Below, piece by piece: positions 1 through 5,629 of a stretch of 5,695 nt of DNA. This DNA is from SP202 sp036339395. GTDB taxonomy: Bacteria; Planctomycetota; Phycisphaerae; Phycisphaerales; SM1A02. The position numbers and the translations under genes were made by a program. The stretch is from assembly GCA_036339395.1 (NCBI GenBank), contig JAYZBD010000028.1, positions 1-5,695 on the forward strand, written 5' to 3'. The first letter of the stretch is position 1. Each line of letters opens with the position of its first letter. Under the pieces are notes generated by a model that was not told the DNA's origin, ran no database searches, and saw nothing but the letters and a program-made list of their open reading frames with translations.

Positions 1-126
1 GACCCCGAGGAGTGGACCGGGTACGCCTTCGGCCTGGGCATCGAGCGCATCGCCATGCGTCGCCACGGCATTGCGGACATTCGCTGGCTGTATGAAAATG
101 ACGAGCGATTTCTTCGACAGTTCTGA
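1..126 (+). CDS. pheS: Phenylalanyl-tRNA synthetase alpha chain, C-terminal end (partial)
   Basis: This is the last 41 codons of a gene whose start lies before the window. PheS is the catalytic alpha subunit of the heterotetrameric class II enzyme that charges tRNA-Phe in the cytoplasm. Frame 1 reads DPEEWTGYAFGLGIERIAMR at its beginning and ends in ENDERFLRQF. GLGIER (residues 11-16 of the visible part) is class II motif 3 with its invariant ATP-binding arginine. The END-RFL-QF ending is the usual C-terminus of bacterial PheS. The fragment is too short to judge the rest of the enzyme. pheT, often the next gene, does not follow; a membrane protein gene begins 26 bases later. Confidence 0.95.
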   Translation, partial: DPEEWTGYAFGLGIERIAMRRHGIADIRWLYENDERFLRQF

Positions 127-140
127 AACCAACAGGAACG

Positions 141-145
141 AGGAG
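141..145 (+). promoter_or_regulatory. Shine-Dalgarno site of the membrane protein gene
   Basis: AGGAG lies 7 bases before the ATG at 153. It favours that ATG over the in-frame ATGs at 165 and 171. It is among the best-placed ribosome binding sites in the window. Confidence 0.7.
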
Positions 146-152
146 CAGCACG

Positions 153-818
153 ATGCAAGATGAAATGACCATGTCGGCACCTGGAATGGAAATGCCTTCC
201 AAGCCATCCTCCTGGCCGACCGTGCTGGGCATCCTGGGAATCATCCTGGCCTCCATTGGGCTGCTCAGCGGATTCTGCGGCCTCCTCGGCGGCCTCTTCA
301 TGTCGTCCCTGATGGACTTGATCGCCAGTTCGATGCCCGAGGATCAGCGGGCCGAGATGGTTGCATCCATGCCCACAAGTGGATTCATGCTGGTTGAGGG
401 GATTGCGGGGCTGGCCCTGGGATTGATGCTCCTGGTCGGATCCATCCGACTGGTGAAGCGTCGCGATACCTGTCGCGGCTTGCTGAACACATGGGCCATG
501 GTCTCCATCATCTACCTCATCGCCTCCACCACGTACCAAATCACGGTCGTCATGCCCCAGATGCATGAAAAGGTGGAGGCGGCAGAGCAGGCCATGATCG
601 AAGCGCAGCAGCAGGCTGAATCTTCAACAGATGAAGCAACGAGTACGGAGCACTCCTCGATGGAGACCTACGAGCAGCAGAAGATGGCTCAGCAGTGGAG
701 CAGTACCTTCGGACTGGGATGCGGGATCGTCTTCAACCTGGCATGGATCATCATTATTCTCGTCTTCATGAACGGCGGAAAGTACCGCAGCGAGATCGAG
801 TCCTGGGGCGAGGCCTGA
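153..818 (+). CDS. Met-rich membrane protein with four predicted transmembrane segments, unknown function
   Basis: I do not recognise this 221-residue protein. It has four hydrophobic stretches at about residues 23-50, 78-100, 110-133 and 185-207. The first is rich in Gly and Leu (GFCGLLGGLF). Between segments 3 and 4 lies a polar region of about 50 residues (137-183), rich in Glu, Gln, Ala and Ser (EAQQQAESS) and probably helical or disordered. The N-terminus before the first segment is Met-rich: five Met in the first 14 residues, and 19 in the whole protein. The start at 153 is chosen for its AGGAG site. The gene sits 26 bases after pheS and about 20 bases before tyrS, so it is probably co-transcribed with both. 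No catalytic motif is seen. It is a conserved-type hypothetical inner-membrane protein, and nothing shown links it to translation beyond position. Confidence 0.85.
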   Translation: MQDEMTMSAPGMEMPSKPSSWPTVLGILGIILASIGLLSGFCGLLGGLFMSSLMDLIASSMPEDQRAEMVASMPTSGFMLVEGIAGLALGLMLLVGSIRLVKRRDTCRGLLNTWAMVSIIYLIASTTYQITVVMPQMHEKVEAAEQAMIEAQQQAESSTDEATSTEHSSMETYEQQKMAQQWSSTFGLGCGIVFNLAWIIIILVFMNGGKYRSEIESWGEA

Positions 819-825
819 CAGGCCT
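811..825 (+). repeat. AGGCCT-GAC-AGGCCT short repeat/hairpin across a stop codon
   Basis: Two copies of the self-complementary hexamer AGGCCT are separated by GAC. They can be read as a tandem 9-base repeat or as a 6-bp hairpin with a 3-base loop. The TGA stop of the membrane protein lies inside it, and the tyrS ribosome binding site begins 5 bases later. It could influence translation of tyrS from the shared transcript, but a chance repeat is equally possible. Confidence 0.3.
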
Positions 826-829
826 CCTT

Positions 830-834
830 GGAGA
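830..834 (+). promoter_or_regulatory. Shine-Dalgarno site deciding the tyrS start
   Basis: GGAGA lies 5 bases before the ATG at 840 and only 2 before the ATG at 837. It lies inside the reading frame if translation began at the TTG at 828. This favours 840 as the tyrS start. Confidence 0.55.
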
Positions 835-839
835 ACATG

Positions 840-2159
840 ATGGCCTTGACTGGCTTCCTAGATGAACTTGCCTGGCGTGGCATGCTGCACCAGACGACCG
901 ATGAGACGGGGCTCCCGGCATTCCTGGAGACACCGGGGCGGGTTGCCTATTGTGGATTCGACCCGACGAACGACAGCCTGACCATCGGCAACTTCATGGC
1001 CATGAAACTCCTGGCGCACTGGCAGCGATGTGGACACACACCAATCGTCCTCATGGGTGGAGGCACTGGTCTCATCGGCGACCCATCGGGCAAGGACGCC
1101 GAGCGGCAACTGCTGGATCGAGACCAGGTCAGGCACAACATCGAGGCCTGTCGTTCCATCTTCGAACGTGTCCTGGACTTCGACGAATCGAAGCCGAACG
1201 CGGCCCGCATGGTCGACAATGCCGACTGGCTCTGCGGGCTGGGCTACATCGACATGCTTCGTGATGTCGGCAAGCATTTCTCGGTCAACATGATGATCCA
1301 GAAGGACTCGGTACGCGATCGGCTTGAGAATCGTGAGCAGGGGATCAGTTACACCGAGTTCTCCTACATGATCCTGCAGGCCTACGACTTCCTGCACCTA
1401 CGAAGGGAAATGGACTGCACCGTCCAGGTTGCCGGCTCGGACCAGTATGGGAACATCGTTGCCGGCATCGACCTGATTCGACGTGACATGATCGACTCCC
1501 CGGAGGACACCCCCAGGGGGCATGGAATCACGGCACCCTTGTTGACCAAGTCCGATGGAACGAAGTTCGGGAAGACCGAATCCGGGGCAATCTGGCTGAC
1601 CGCGGATCGAACCAGCCCCTACGCTTTCCACCAGTTCTGGCTGAATGCAGCTGACGAGGATATTGCGACCTATCTCCGCTGGTTCACCTTCCTCGACCAG
1701 GACGCCATCGAGGATATCGAGCGTCGCCATGCGGAGACGCCACAGGATCGACTGGCCCAGAGAACCATTGCTTCGGAAATGACGCGACTGATGCATGGCC
1801 AGGACGAACTCGACCGGGCTGAAGCGGCTGCCGAAGCCCTGTTCAGTGGGGATGTCGCCGGGCTCGACGAGGGTCTGCTCGACGATGTCTTCAGGGACGT
1901 GTCACACTCGGACCATGCTCGTTCCACCCTCGAGGGCGAGGGCGTCCTGCTTGCAGACCTGTTGCCTGAAACGACACTGGCTGCGTCCAAGCGGGAAGCT
2001 CGGGAGTTCCTTGGAAACGGCTCCGTCTCGATCAATGGAGCCAAACTGGCTGCAGACTCGGCCCTTGAGCATCGCCTGGGCATGGATGACCTGCTGCATG
2101 GCAAGACCATCCTGCTTCGTCGCGGCAAGAAGACCTGGCACGCAACTCGCTGGACTTGA
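840..2159 (+). CDS. tyrS: Tyrosyl-tRNA synthetase (TyrRS)
   Basis: This class Ic enzyme activates tyrosine with ATP and charges tRNA-Tyr in the cytoplasm, acting as a dimer. From ATG 840 it has 439 residues, close to the 424 of E. coli TyrS. An upstream TTG at 828 would add four residues. Visible in order are YCGFDPTNDS (37-46, tyrosine/ATP pocket), GGGTGLIGDPSGK (73-85), GKHFSVNMMI (144-153), FSYMILQAYDF (174-184, tyrosine-binding Tyr/Gln/Asp), AGSDQYGNI (198-206), KFGKT (242-246, the KMSKS-loop equivalent of the E. coli/Bacillus TyrS branch) and a C-terminal S4 RNA-binding domain from about 372 ending in LLRRGKKTWH. The HIGH motif reads TIGN (48-51), so both histidines are replaced; Asn at the last position is known in working enzymes, but Thr at the first is unusual. 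It is probably co-transcribed with pheS and the membrane protein. No T-box leader is seen before it. The function is certain at family level. Confidence 0.97.
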   Translation: MALTGFLDELAWRGMLHQTTDETGLPAFLETPGRVAYCGFDPTNDSLTIGNFMAMKLLAHWQRCGHTPIVLMGGGTGLIGDPSGKDAERQLLDRDQVRHNIEACRSIFERVLDFDESKPNAARMVDNADWLCGLGYIDMLRDVGKHFSVNMMIQKDSVRDRLENREQGISYTEFSYMILQAYDFLHLRREMDCTVQVAGSDQYGNIVAGIDLIRRDMIDSPEDTPRGHGITAPLLTKSDGTKFGKTESGAIWLTADRTSPYAFHQFWLNAADEDIATYLRWFTFLDQDAIEDIERRHAETPQDRLAQRTIASEMTRLMHGQDELDRAEAAAEALFSGDVAGLDEGLLDDVFRDVSHSDHARSTLEGEGVLLADLLPETTLAASKREAREFLGNGSVSINGAKLAADSALEHRLGMDDLLHGKTILLRRGKKTWHATRWT

Positions 2160-2174
2160 CTGCAGGTTCCCGGG

Positions 2175-3224
2175 TCAGGGCGCGTCCGGCGTGGTGGGAG
2201 GCGGTGCTGCCGCCTCGACGGAAATCGGGATCGAAGGATGTGCTTCACCATCGACCGAGGCCGTCACTTCCTGGCCGGTTCCATCGGGAAACAATGCCAT
2301 GAAGTAGGCAACCGGTTTCGATTCAAGCCCCTGTTCAAGTTCGAGGTTCGAGAGTGGAAGAACGGCGACGACCCGGGCAGCCGGTGGTTCGCCATCCGGT
2401 CCAGGCTCAAGTTGGGCAGCCAGTTCCGTACTTGTCTCGACCTGTACGTTTCGAAGTACGGGTTCAGGGAGCGTGATCTTGAATGCATCAGCCGTGGCGG
2501 CGTTGACAAGCAACTGGACGTAGACCTTGTCAAGATCCACGCTGCTGTACCGGGAAACGAGGCGGAAGGAGACACGTGCATCGGCAGGAATGATGCTGAC
2601 GTCCTGGAAGGACGCGTATTCCTCCGGAAGCTTGATCGTTGCATCGACCGTCTTTGCGTCTCCAGGCTCCAGGTGCTGCATGTCCTTCGGGTCCACGACC
2701 GCTTCAAGTGTCAGGTTCTCCGGCAGCCTGGCCGCATCGCGGCGAGGAAGGATGACCCTTGCCTCCTTCTGGGACACGACTGGGTCCTGGACGAGGGAAC
2801 CTTCCGGGAGGCGTGGGCGAACGGGTGCGGTGATCTCGGCAAGTTCGGTGATCTTGATCGTCCTCGTCGGTGACTGGACGGAGAGAATCTTCACGCCGGT
2901 CTTGCTGACCGCGGGAAGTTCATTGAGCCGCTTGGCAAGATCGTCGATCGAGACGAAGCCTTCCTTTGCCTCCAGGCCGATTGTCAAGGTCTCGTTTTCG
3001 ACGATTTCCCGCAGGCTCGCGACGGAACGGTTCGAACCTCCGACCGCGAGGGTGACTTCGACTCGATCGGGTTCGACGGCGAAGCGATCCGGATCAGCAA
3101 CTGCAAAGGCGACTCCTGCAGAGCGAAGCGTGGATTCCTGCCTGGTCAGGTCTTCTGCCAGCAGCCAGATGAGCAGCGTGACGATCGTAACCAGGATGAG
3201 TGTCGGAAAGTCCAGGCGTTTCAT
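2175..3224 (-). CDS. cdaR: YbbR-domain protein, CdaA regulator (CdaR-like)
   Basis: This is a 349-residue single-pass membrane protein. YbbR-domain proteins encoded next to diadenylate cyclase bind and modulate CdaA in Firmicutes; the same role is inferred here from context. The N-terminus (MKRLDFPTL, then a hydrophobic segment at about residues 8-23) is an uncleaved anchor, and the rest should be outside the cytoplasm. After it come about three repeat units of YbbR type: about 32-122, 119-205 (with APVRPRLPEGSLVQDP) and 205-310. They are rich in beta-strand-like alternation and are divergent. The C-terminal tail is Ala/Pro-rich (EAAAPPPTTPDAP). The ATG at 3224 overlaps the cdaA TGA by 4 bases (ATGA), with no strong ribosome binding site, so translation is probably coupled. 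The glmM gene that completes this operon in Firmicutes is absent here. Without its neighbour the family call would be weaker. Confidence 0.85.
   Translation of the reverse strand: MKRLDFPTLILVTIVTLLIWLLAEDLTRQESTLRSAGVAFAVADPDRFAVEPDRVEVTLAVGGSNRSVASLREIVENETLTIGLEAKEGFVSIDDLAKRLNELPAVSKTGVKILSVQSPTRTIKITELAEITAPVRPRLPEGSLVQDPVVSQKEARVILPRRDAARLPENLTLEAVVDPKDMQHLEPGDAKTVDATIKLPEEYASFQDVSIIPADARVSFRLVSRYSSVDLDKVYVQLLVNAATADAFKITLPEPVLRNVQVETSTELAAQLEPGPDGEPPAARVVAVLPLSNLELEQGLESKPVAYFMALFPDGTGQEVTASVDGEAHPSIPISVEAAAPPPTTPDAP
2198..2216. other. GC-rich perfect hairpin at the convergent tyrS/cdaR ends
   Basis: GAGGCGG and CCGCCTC form a perfect 7-bp stem around the loop TGCTG. It lies about 38 bases after the tyrS stop and inside the last codons of cdaR (Ala/Pro-rich tail). 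No T-run follows on either strand, so it is not a standard intrinsic terminator. It may still slow polymerase arriving from tyrS, or it may simply follow from Ala/Pro codon composition. Confidence 0.3.
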
Positions 3225-4084
3225 GCGGTCGTTTCCGTGCTTGTTTCAAGATCAGTATCGGTTGCATCCGTAGCAGAAGATGGCACCGTGGTCAGTGCAT
3301 CTGCAGTTGTTCCCGGCGTCGTGCTGAGAAGTTCCTGCAGTCGTTCCCGGAACTGTTCTGGACCGATCTTCATTTCAATCTTGCCATCGACGGCGATGCC
3401 CACGCTGCCCGTCTCCTCGGAGACGATGACGACGACACTGTCGCTTTCCGTTGCGATTCCAAGGGCAGCCCTGTGCCTTGAACCATAATTGGCAGGCATC
3501 GAACCTTCCTCCGCCAGTGGAAACTGGACGCTTGCTGCAAGGATCCGGTTTCCACGAATGACGACACCCAGGTCGTGCAGCGGACTGCTTGGCCAGAAGA
3601 TCGATTGCAGCAATCGTCCACTGACAGCGGCATCGATGTGCTGTCCTCCGTCGAGGAGACCTCCCAGCTGGACATTGCGTTCAACGGCGATGATTGCTCC
3701 GAACTGGTTCCGTGACAGGAAGTCGACGGCCTCGGCGATGGCGTCCACCGTTGCTTCCTGTTCACCCTGGCTGGCACGGAGAATCTTCGTCTGGCCGATG
3801 CGGATCGCCGCCTGGCGGAGTTCCGGCTGGAAGATGACGATCAGGAGGACCGCGAGCAGTCCGACGAAGTAGTTGAGGATCAGCCTGAGCCGCTCAAAGG
3901 AGTCGGTATTCACCAGGACGAGCCAGCCGATCATCAAGATGACTCCGAGTATCCCGAGGCCTCGAATGACACCAGCTCCCCGCGTCCCCTGCAGGAAACG
4001 GAACACGAGGTACACGCCGGCCCAGATCACGGCCAATTCAAGGAGGATCTCCCAGAAAGCGGTCTGAAATGGGTCTGGAATCAT
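3221..4084 (-). CDS. cdaA: Membrane-bound diadenylate cyclase (c-di-AMP synthase)
   Basis: CdaA joins two ATP molecules into the second messenger c-di-AMP, which controls osmolyte and potassium handling and wall homeostasis in many bacteria. From ATG 4084 it has 287 residues. Three membrane segments lie at about 11-32, 39-58 and 66-85, followed by FQPELRQAAIRIG, a linker typical of the family. The cyclase domain (about 110-250) contains GAIIAVER (129-136), SPLHD (167-171), SRHRAALGI (202-210, the RHR motif) and VSEETGSV (221-228). The catalytic DGA motif reads DLG (171-173): the metal-binding Asp is kept, but Gly-Ala is replaced. A Thr-rich tail of about 33 residues follows the domain. A TTG at 4102 (AGGAG just 3 bases before it) is an alternative start giving 293 residues; ATG 4084 gives the usual short N-terminus. 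It is the first gene of a cdaA-cdaR operon. Identity is firm; full activity is less sure because of the motif change. Confidence 0.93.
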   Translation of the reverse strand: MIPDPFQTAFWEILLELAVIWAGVYLVFRFLQGTRGAGVIRGLGILGVILMIGWLVLVNTDSFERLRLILNYFVGLLAVLLIVIFQPELRQAAIRIGQTKILRASQGEQEATVDAIAEAVDFLSRNQFGAIIAVERNVQLGGLLDGGQHIDAAVSGRLLQSIFWPSSPLHDLGVVIRGNRILAASVQFPLAEEGSMPANYGSRHRAALGIATESDSVVVIVSEETGSVGIAVDGKIEMKIGPEQFRERLQELLSTTPGTTADALTTVPSSATDATDTDLETSTETTA

Positions 4085-4115
4085 GAGTACCTGGTGCTCC
4101 AACGGCTCCTGATGA

Positions 4116-4147
4116 ACAGTATAGGCTTGGTGCTGCGCCAGTATCGG
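4116..4147 (+). repeat. Two direct repeats spaced 22 bp in the divergent promoter region
   Basis: ACAGTATAGG (4116-4125) and CCAGTATCGG (4138-4147) match at 8 of 10 positions and share CAGTAT. They start exactly 22 bases apart, about two helical turns, so both faces would point the same way. The first overlaps the candidate -10 box of cdaA. They could be operator half-sites for a regulator of the divergent genes. Chance is not excluded with so short a repeat. Confidence 0.3.
4118..4123 (-). promoter_or_regulatory. Candidate -10 box for cdaA-cdaR
   Basis: Read on the minus strand, this is TATACT, a 5/6 match to TATAAT. Transcription would begin near 4111, leaving a leader of about 27 bases before the ATG at 4084. 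No good TTGACA-like box is seen 16-18 bases upstream, so the promoter would be weak or dependent on an activator. Confidence 0.4.
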
Positions 4148-4171
4148 CCGGTGGATTGTTCAAGCGTTGGG

Positions 4172-4177
4172 TATCAT
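4172..4177 (+). promoter_or_regulatory. Candidate -10 box for the 181-residue protein gene (possible leaderless start)
   Basis: TATCAT lies 7 bases before the ATG at 4185, so transcription would begin at or next to the start codon. There is no ribosome binding site before that ATG. The two facts fit a leaderless mRNA. The -35 region is poor. Confidence 0.25.
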
Positions 4178-4184
4178 TGCCGGC

Positions 4185-4730
4185 ATGTCCCAATTCGGTT
4201 CCAAGTACCACATTGCCCGCTCCACGGGCGAATGTGCAGCCTCCGGGAAGCCCATCGAGCCCGGTTCGACCTGTATTGCCGTGCTCTGTGACAACGAGGA
4301 GGGGGGGTTCCAGAGGCTCGATTATTCAGTGGAACGCTGGGAGGCAGGGGAGCGGCCCGAGCATCTCTTCAGTTTCTGGCGGACAAGGATGCCTCAGCAG
4401 GGGGAACGCCGGAAGGTCTTCGTTGATGACCAGGTCCTCATGGACATCTTCGAGCGATTGGCTGAAGACGAGCGACCCCAGCGGCAGGCCTTTCGGTATG
4501 TCCTTGGGCTGATTCTCATCAGGAAGAGATTGATGCGGTATGCCGGGCGACGAAACGAGGTCGTCGAATCAGGTGAGGAAGGCGACTCCGAGCGAGAAGT
4601 CTGGGAGCTTCGCCTGAAAGGTTCAGAACCGAGTGATCCCATGATTGACCTCGTGAATCCCGGCCTGGGCGATGATGACATCATCGAACTCAGTGAACAA
4701 CTCGGTGACGTACTGCAAGGGGATCTCTAG
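4185..4730 (+). CDS. Conserved-type soluble protein with a Cys-containing N-terminus, unknown function
   Basis: I recognise no named family for this 181-residue protein. It is cytoplasmic in character: no signal peptide and no membrane segment. The N-terminal part has three cysteines (17, 30, 35) in a context with TGECAASGKPIEPGSTC, which resembles the small zinc-type CxxTG turns of many bacterial orphan proteins, though a complete four-ligand site is not visible. The middle is rich in aromatic and charged residues (RPEHLFSFWR, FVDDQVLMDIFERL, then DERPQRQAFRYVLGL at about 95-109). The C-terminus is acidic (LGDDDIIELSEQLGDVL). ATG 4185 is chosen because the conserved-looking part begins there; TTG 4167 would add six residues. 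It is divergent from cdaA by 100 bases and is followed 20 bases later by a lipoprotein gene. A link to c-di-AMP is only positional. Confidence 0.85.
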   Translation: MSQFGSKYHIARSTGECAASGKPIEPGSTCIAVLCDNEEGGFQRLDYSVERWEAGERPEHLFSFWRTRMPQQGERRKVFVDDQVLMDIFERLAEDERPQRQAFRYVLGLILIRKRLMRYAGRRNEVVESGEEGDSEREVWELRLKGSEPSDPMIDLVNPGLGDDDIIELSEQLGDVLQGDL

Positions 4731-4750
4731 TCACCATTCCTGTATCCAGC

Positions 4751-5629
4751 ATGAACCTCCGTTTCTTCACAATTCCAATCGTGCTCATGTGTGTTCTTTC
4801 GTGTGCCCCTGATACTGCACGGACGAACGAGGAACCAACCGGCGAATCTCCCGAATGGTCATCGGTCGAGGAAGCGTGGAACAGGCGAGCTGATTCGATC
4901 GACGTGCTCCATGGTTGGGGTATTGCAGAACTCAGGTGGCACGATGAGGATGGAACGTCCCACATGGAGCAGGGTGAGCTCGACCTCTGGTACGAGGCGC
5001 CCGATCGACTGGCGATCCGAATTTCCAAGTTCGGCGAGACATACCTCGTCTATGGATCCAATGGCATTCACGACTGGCTCTACACAAATCAGGAAGAAGA
5101 GTTGTTGAAGTGGCCTTCAGACCAAGAGGTCGATTTCATTCTCACTGACATGGACACCCTCCTGGTCTCACTGGGCCTCCGCCGGTTGCCTGCAGGCAGT
5201 GGGCAGGTGACTGGCACCTGGAGCAGGAGTTACAGCGCCTGGGAGTTCGACGTTGAGGGCATCTCCGGGTCTCCCATGAAGTGGTGGATTGCCGAAGGCG
5301 ACGAGTATCCATCTCGAATGGGGATTACTCGTGCCGGGCATGATGTGATGATGTGGGAAGATCAATCCCGTGCCAAGATGGTTCGACTTCCTGGAATACC
5401 TGTATTGGCCTGTCCGAACCTGCCTGGTTCGATCACCCTCCTGAGCAGGAATGGGGAAACTGAAGTCAGTCGGACACTGGTCGTCTTCGAGGGGTTCACC
5501 GTCGATGTCGAGGATCAGCCGATGGATCGTGTCTTCGACGTGGATGTCATGGAGGCTGGTCTCAAGCCCCGTTCGGTCCGCATGCTCGGGAACGAACCTG
5601 TTCAACAGCCCGAGGAATCCAAGCAGTGA
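4751..5629 (+). CDS. Putative lipoprotein resembling LolA/LolB-type outer-membrane lipoprotein carriers
   Basis: This is a 292-residue protein with a type II signal peptide: MNLRFF, a hydrophobic core, and a lipobox ending VLSC with the lipidated cysteine at 18. The mature part begins with a polar linker (19-45) and then has a pattern typical of the LolA/LolB half-barrel fold: GWGIAELRW (55-63), EQGELDLWYEAPDRLAIRIS (73-92), then ETYLVYGSNGIHDWLY (96-111), where successive strands describe a substrate and its display. The rest (about 125-275) is strand-rich with many Trp and ends in a polar tail (EPVQQPEESKQ). It would sit in the periplasm, anchored to a membrane. The fold assignment is by pattern only; a DUF4292-like protein is an alternative. 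No ribosome binding site precedes the ATG at 4751. The next gene starts within its stop codon. Confidence 0.8.
   Translation: MNLRFFTIPIVLMCVLSCAPDTARTNEEPTGESPEWSSVEEAWNRRADSIDVLHGWGIAELRWHDEDGTSHMEQGELDLWYEAPDRLAIRISKFGETYLVYGSNGIHDWLYTNQEEELLKWPSDQEVDFILTDMDTLLVSLGLRRLPAGSGQVTGTWSRSYSAWEFDVEGISGSPMKWWIAEGDEYPSRMGITRAGHDVMMWEDQSRAKMVRLPGIPVLACPNLPGSITLLSRNGETEVSRTLVVFEGFTVDVEDQPMDRVFDVDVMEAGLKPRSVRMLGNEPVQQPEESKQ
5612..5616 (+). promoter_or_regulatory. Shine-Dalgarno site of the last, partial gene
   Basis: GAGGA lies 9 bases before the GTG at 5626, inside the end of the lipoprotein gene. It supports GTG as the start of the truncated secreted protein. Confidence 0.5.

Noticed and set aside
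819..839. T-box or attenuator leader for tyrS
   Set aside because: Only 21 bases separate tyrS from the upstream gene, too few for a T-box or leader peptide.
858..1397. Open frame of 179 codons on the minus strand inside tyrS
   Set aside because: It lies opposite a clear tyrS coding region, its product has no recognisable motif, and such shadows are common in GC-rich genes.
2160..2216. Intrinsic terminator between tyrS and cdaR
   Set aside because: A perfect 7-bp stem exists but no T-run follows on either strand, so it is listed only as a hairpin.
1398..2251. Two overlapping minus-strand open frames opposite the second half of tyrS
   Set aside because: Low-complexity Arg/Ser-rich translations typical of an antisense frame; the tyrS S4 domain explains the sequence.
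2238..3273. Plus-strand open frames opposite cdaR
   Set aside because: The translations are Arg/Ser-rich or lack motifs, while the minus strand gives a coherent membrane-anchored YbbR-type protein coupled to cdaA.
3489..4067. Plus-strand open frames opposite cdaA
   Set aside because: The minus strand carries the complete cyclase with the RHR motif and three membrane segments.
4113..4162. Inverted pair TGAACA / TGTTCA around the divergent promoter
   Set aside because: Six-base arms separated by 38 bases, not extendable; expected by chance at this length.
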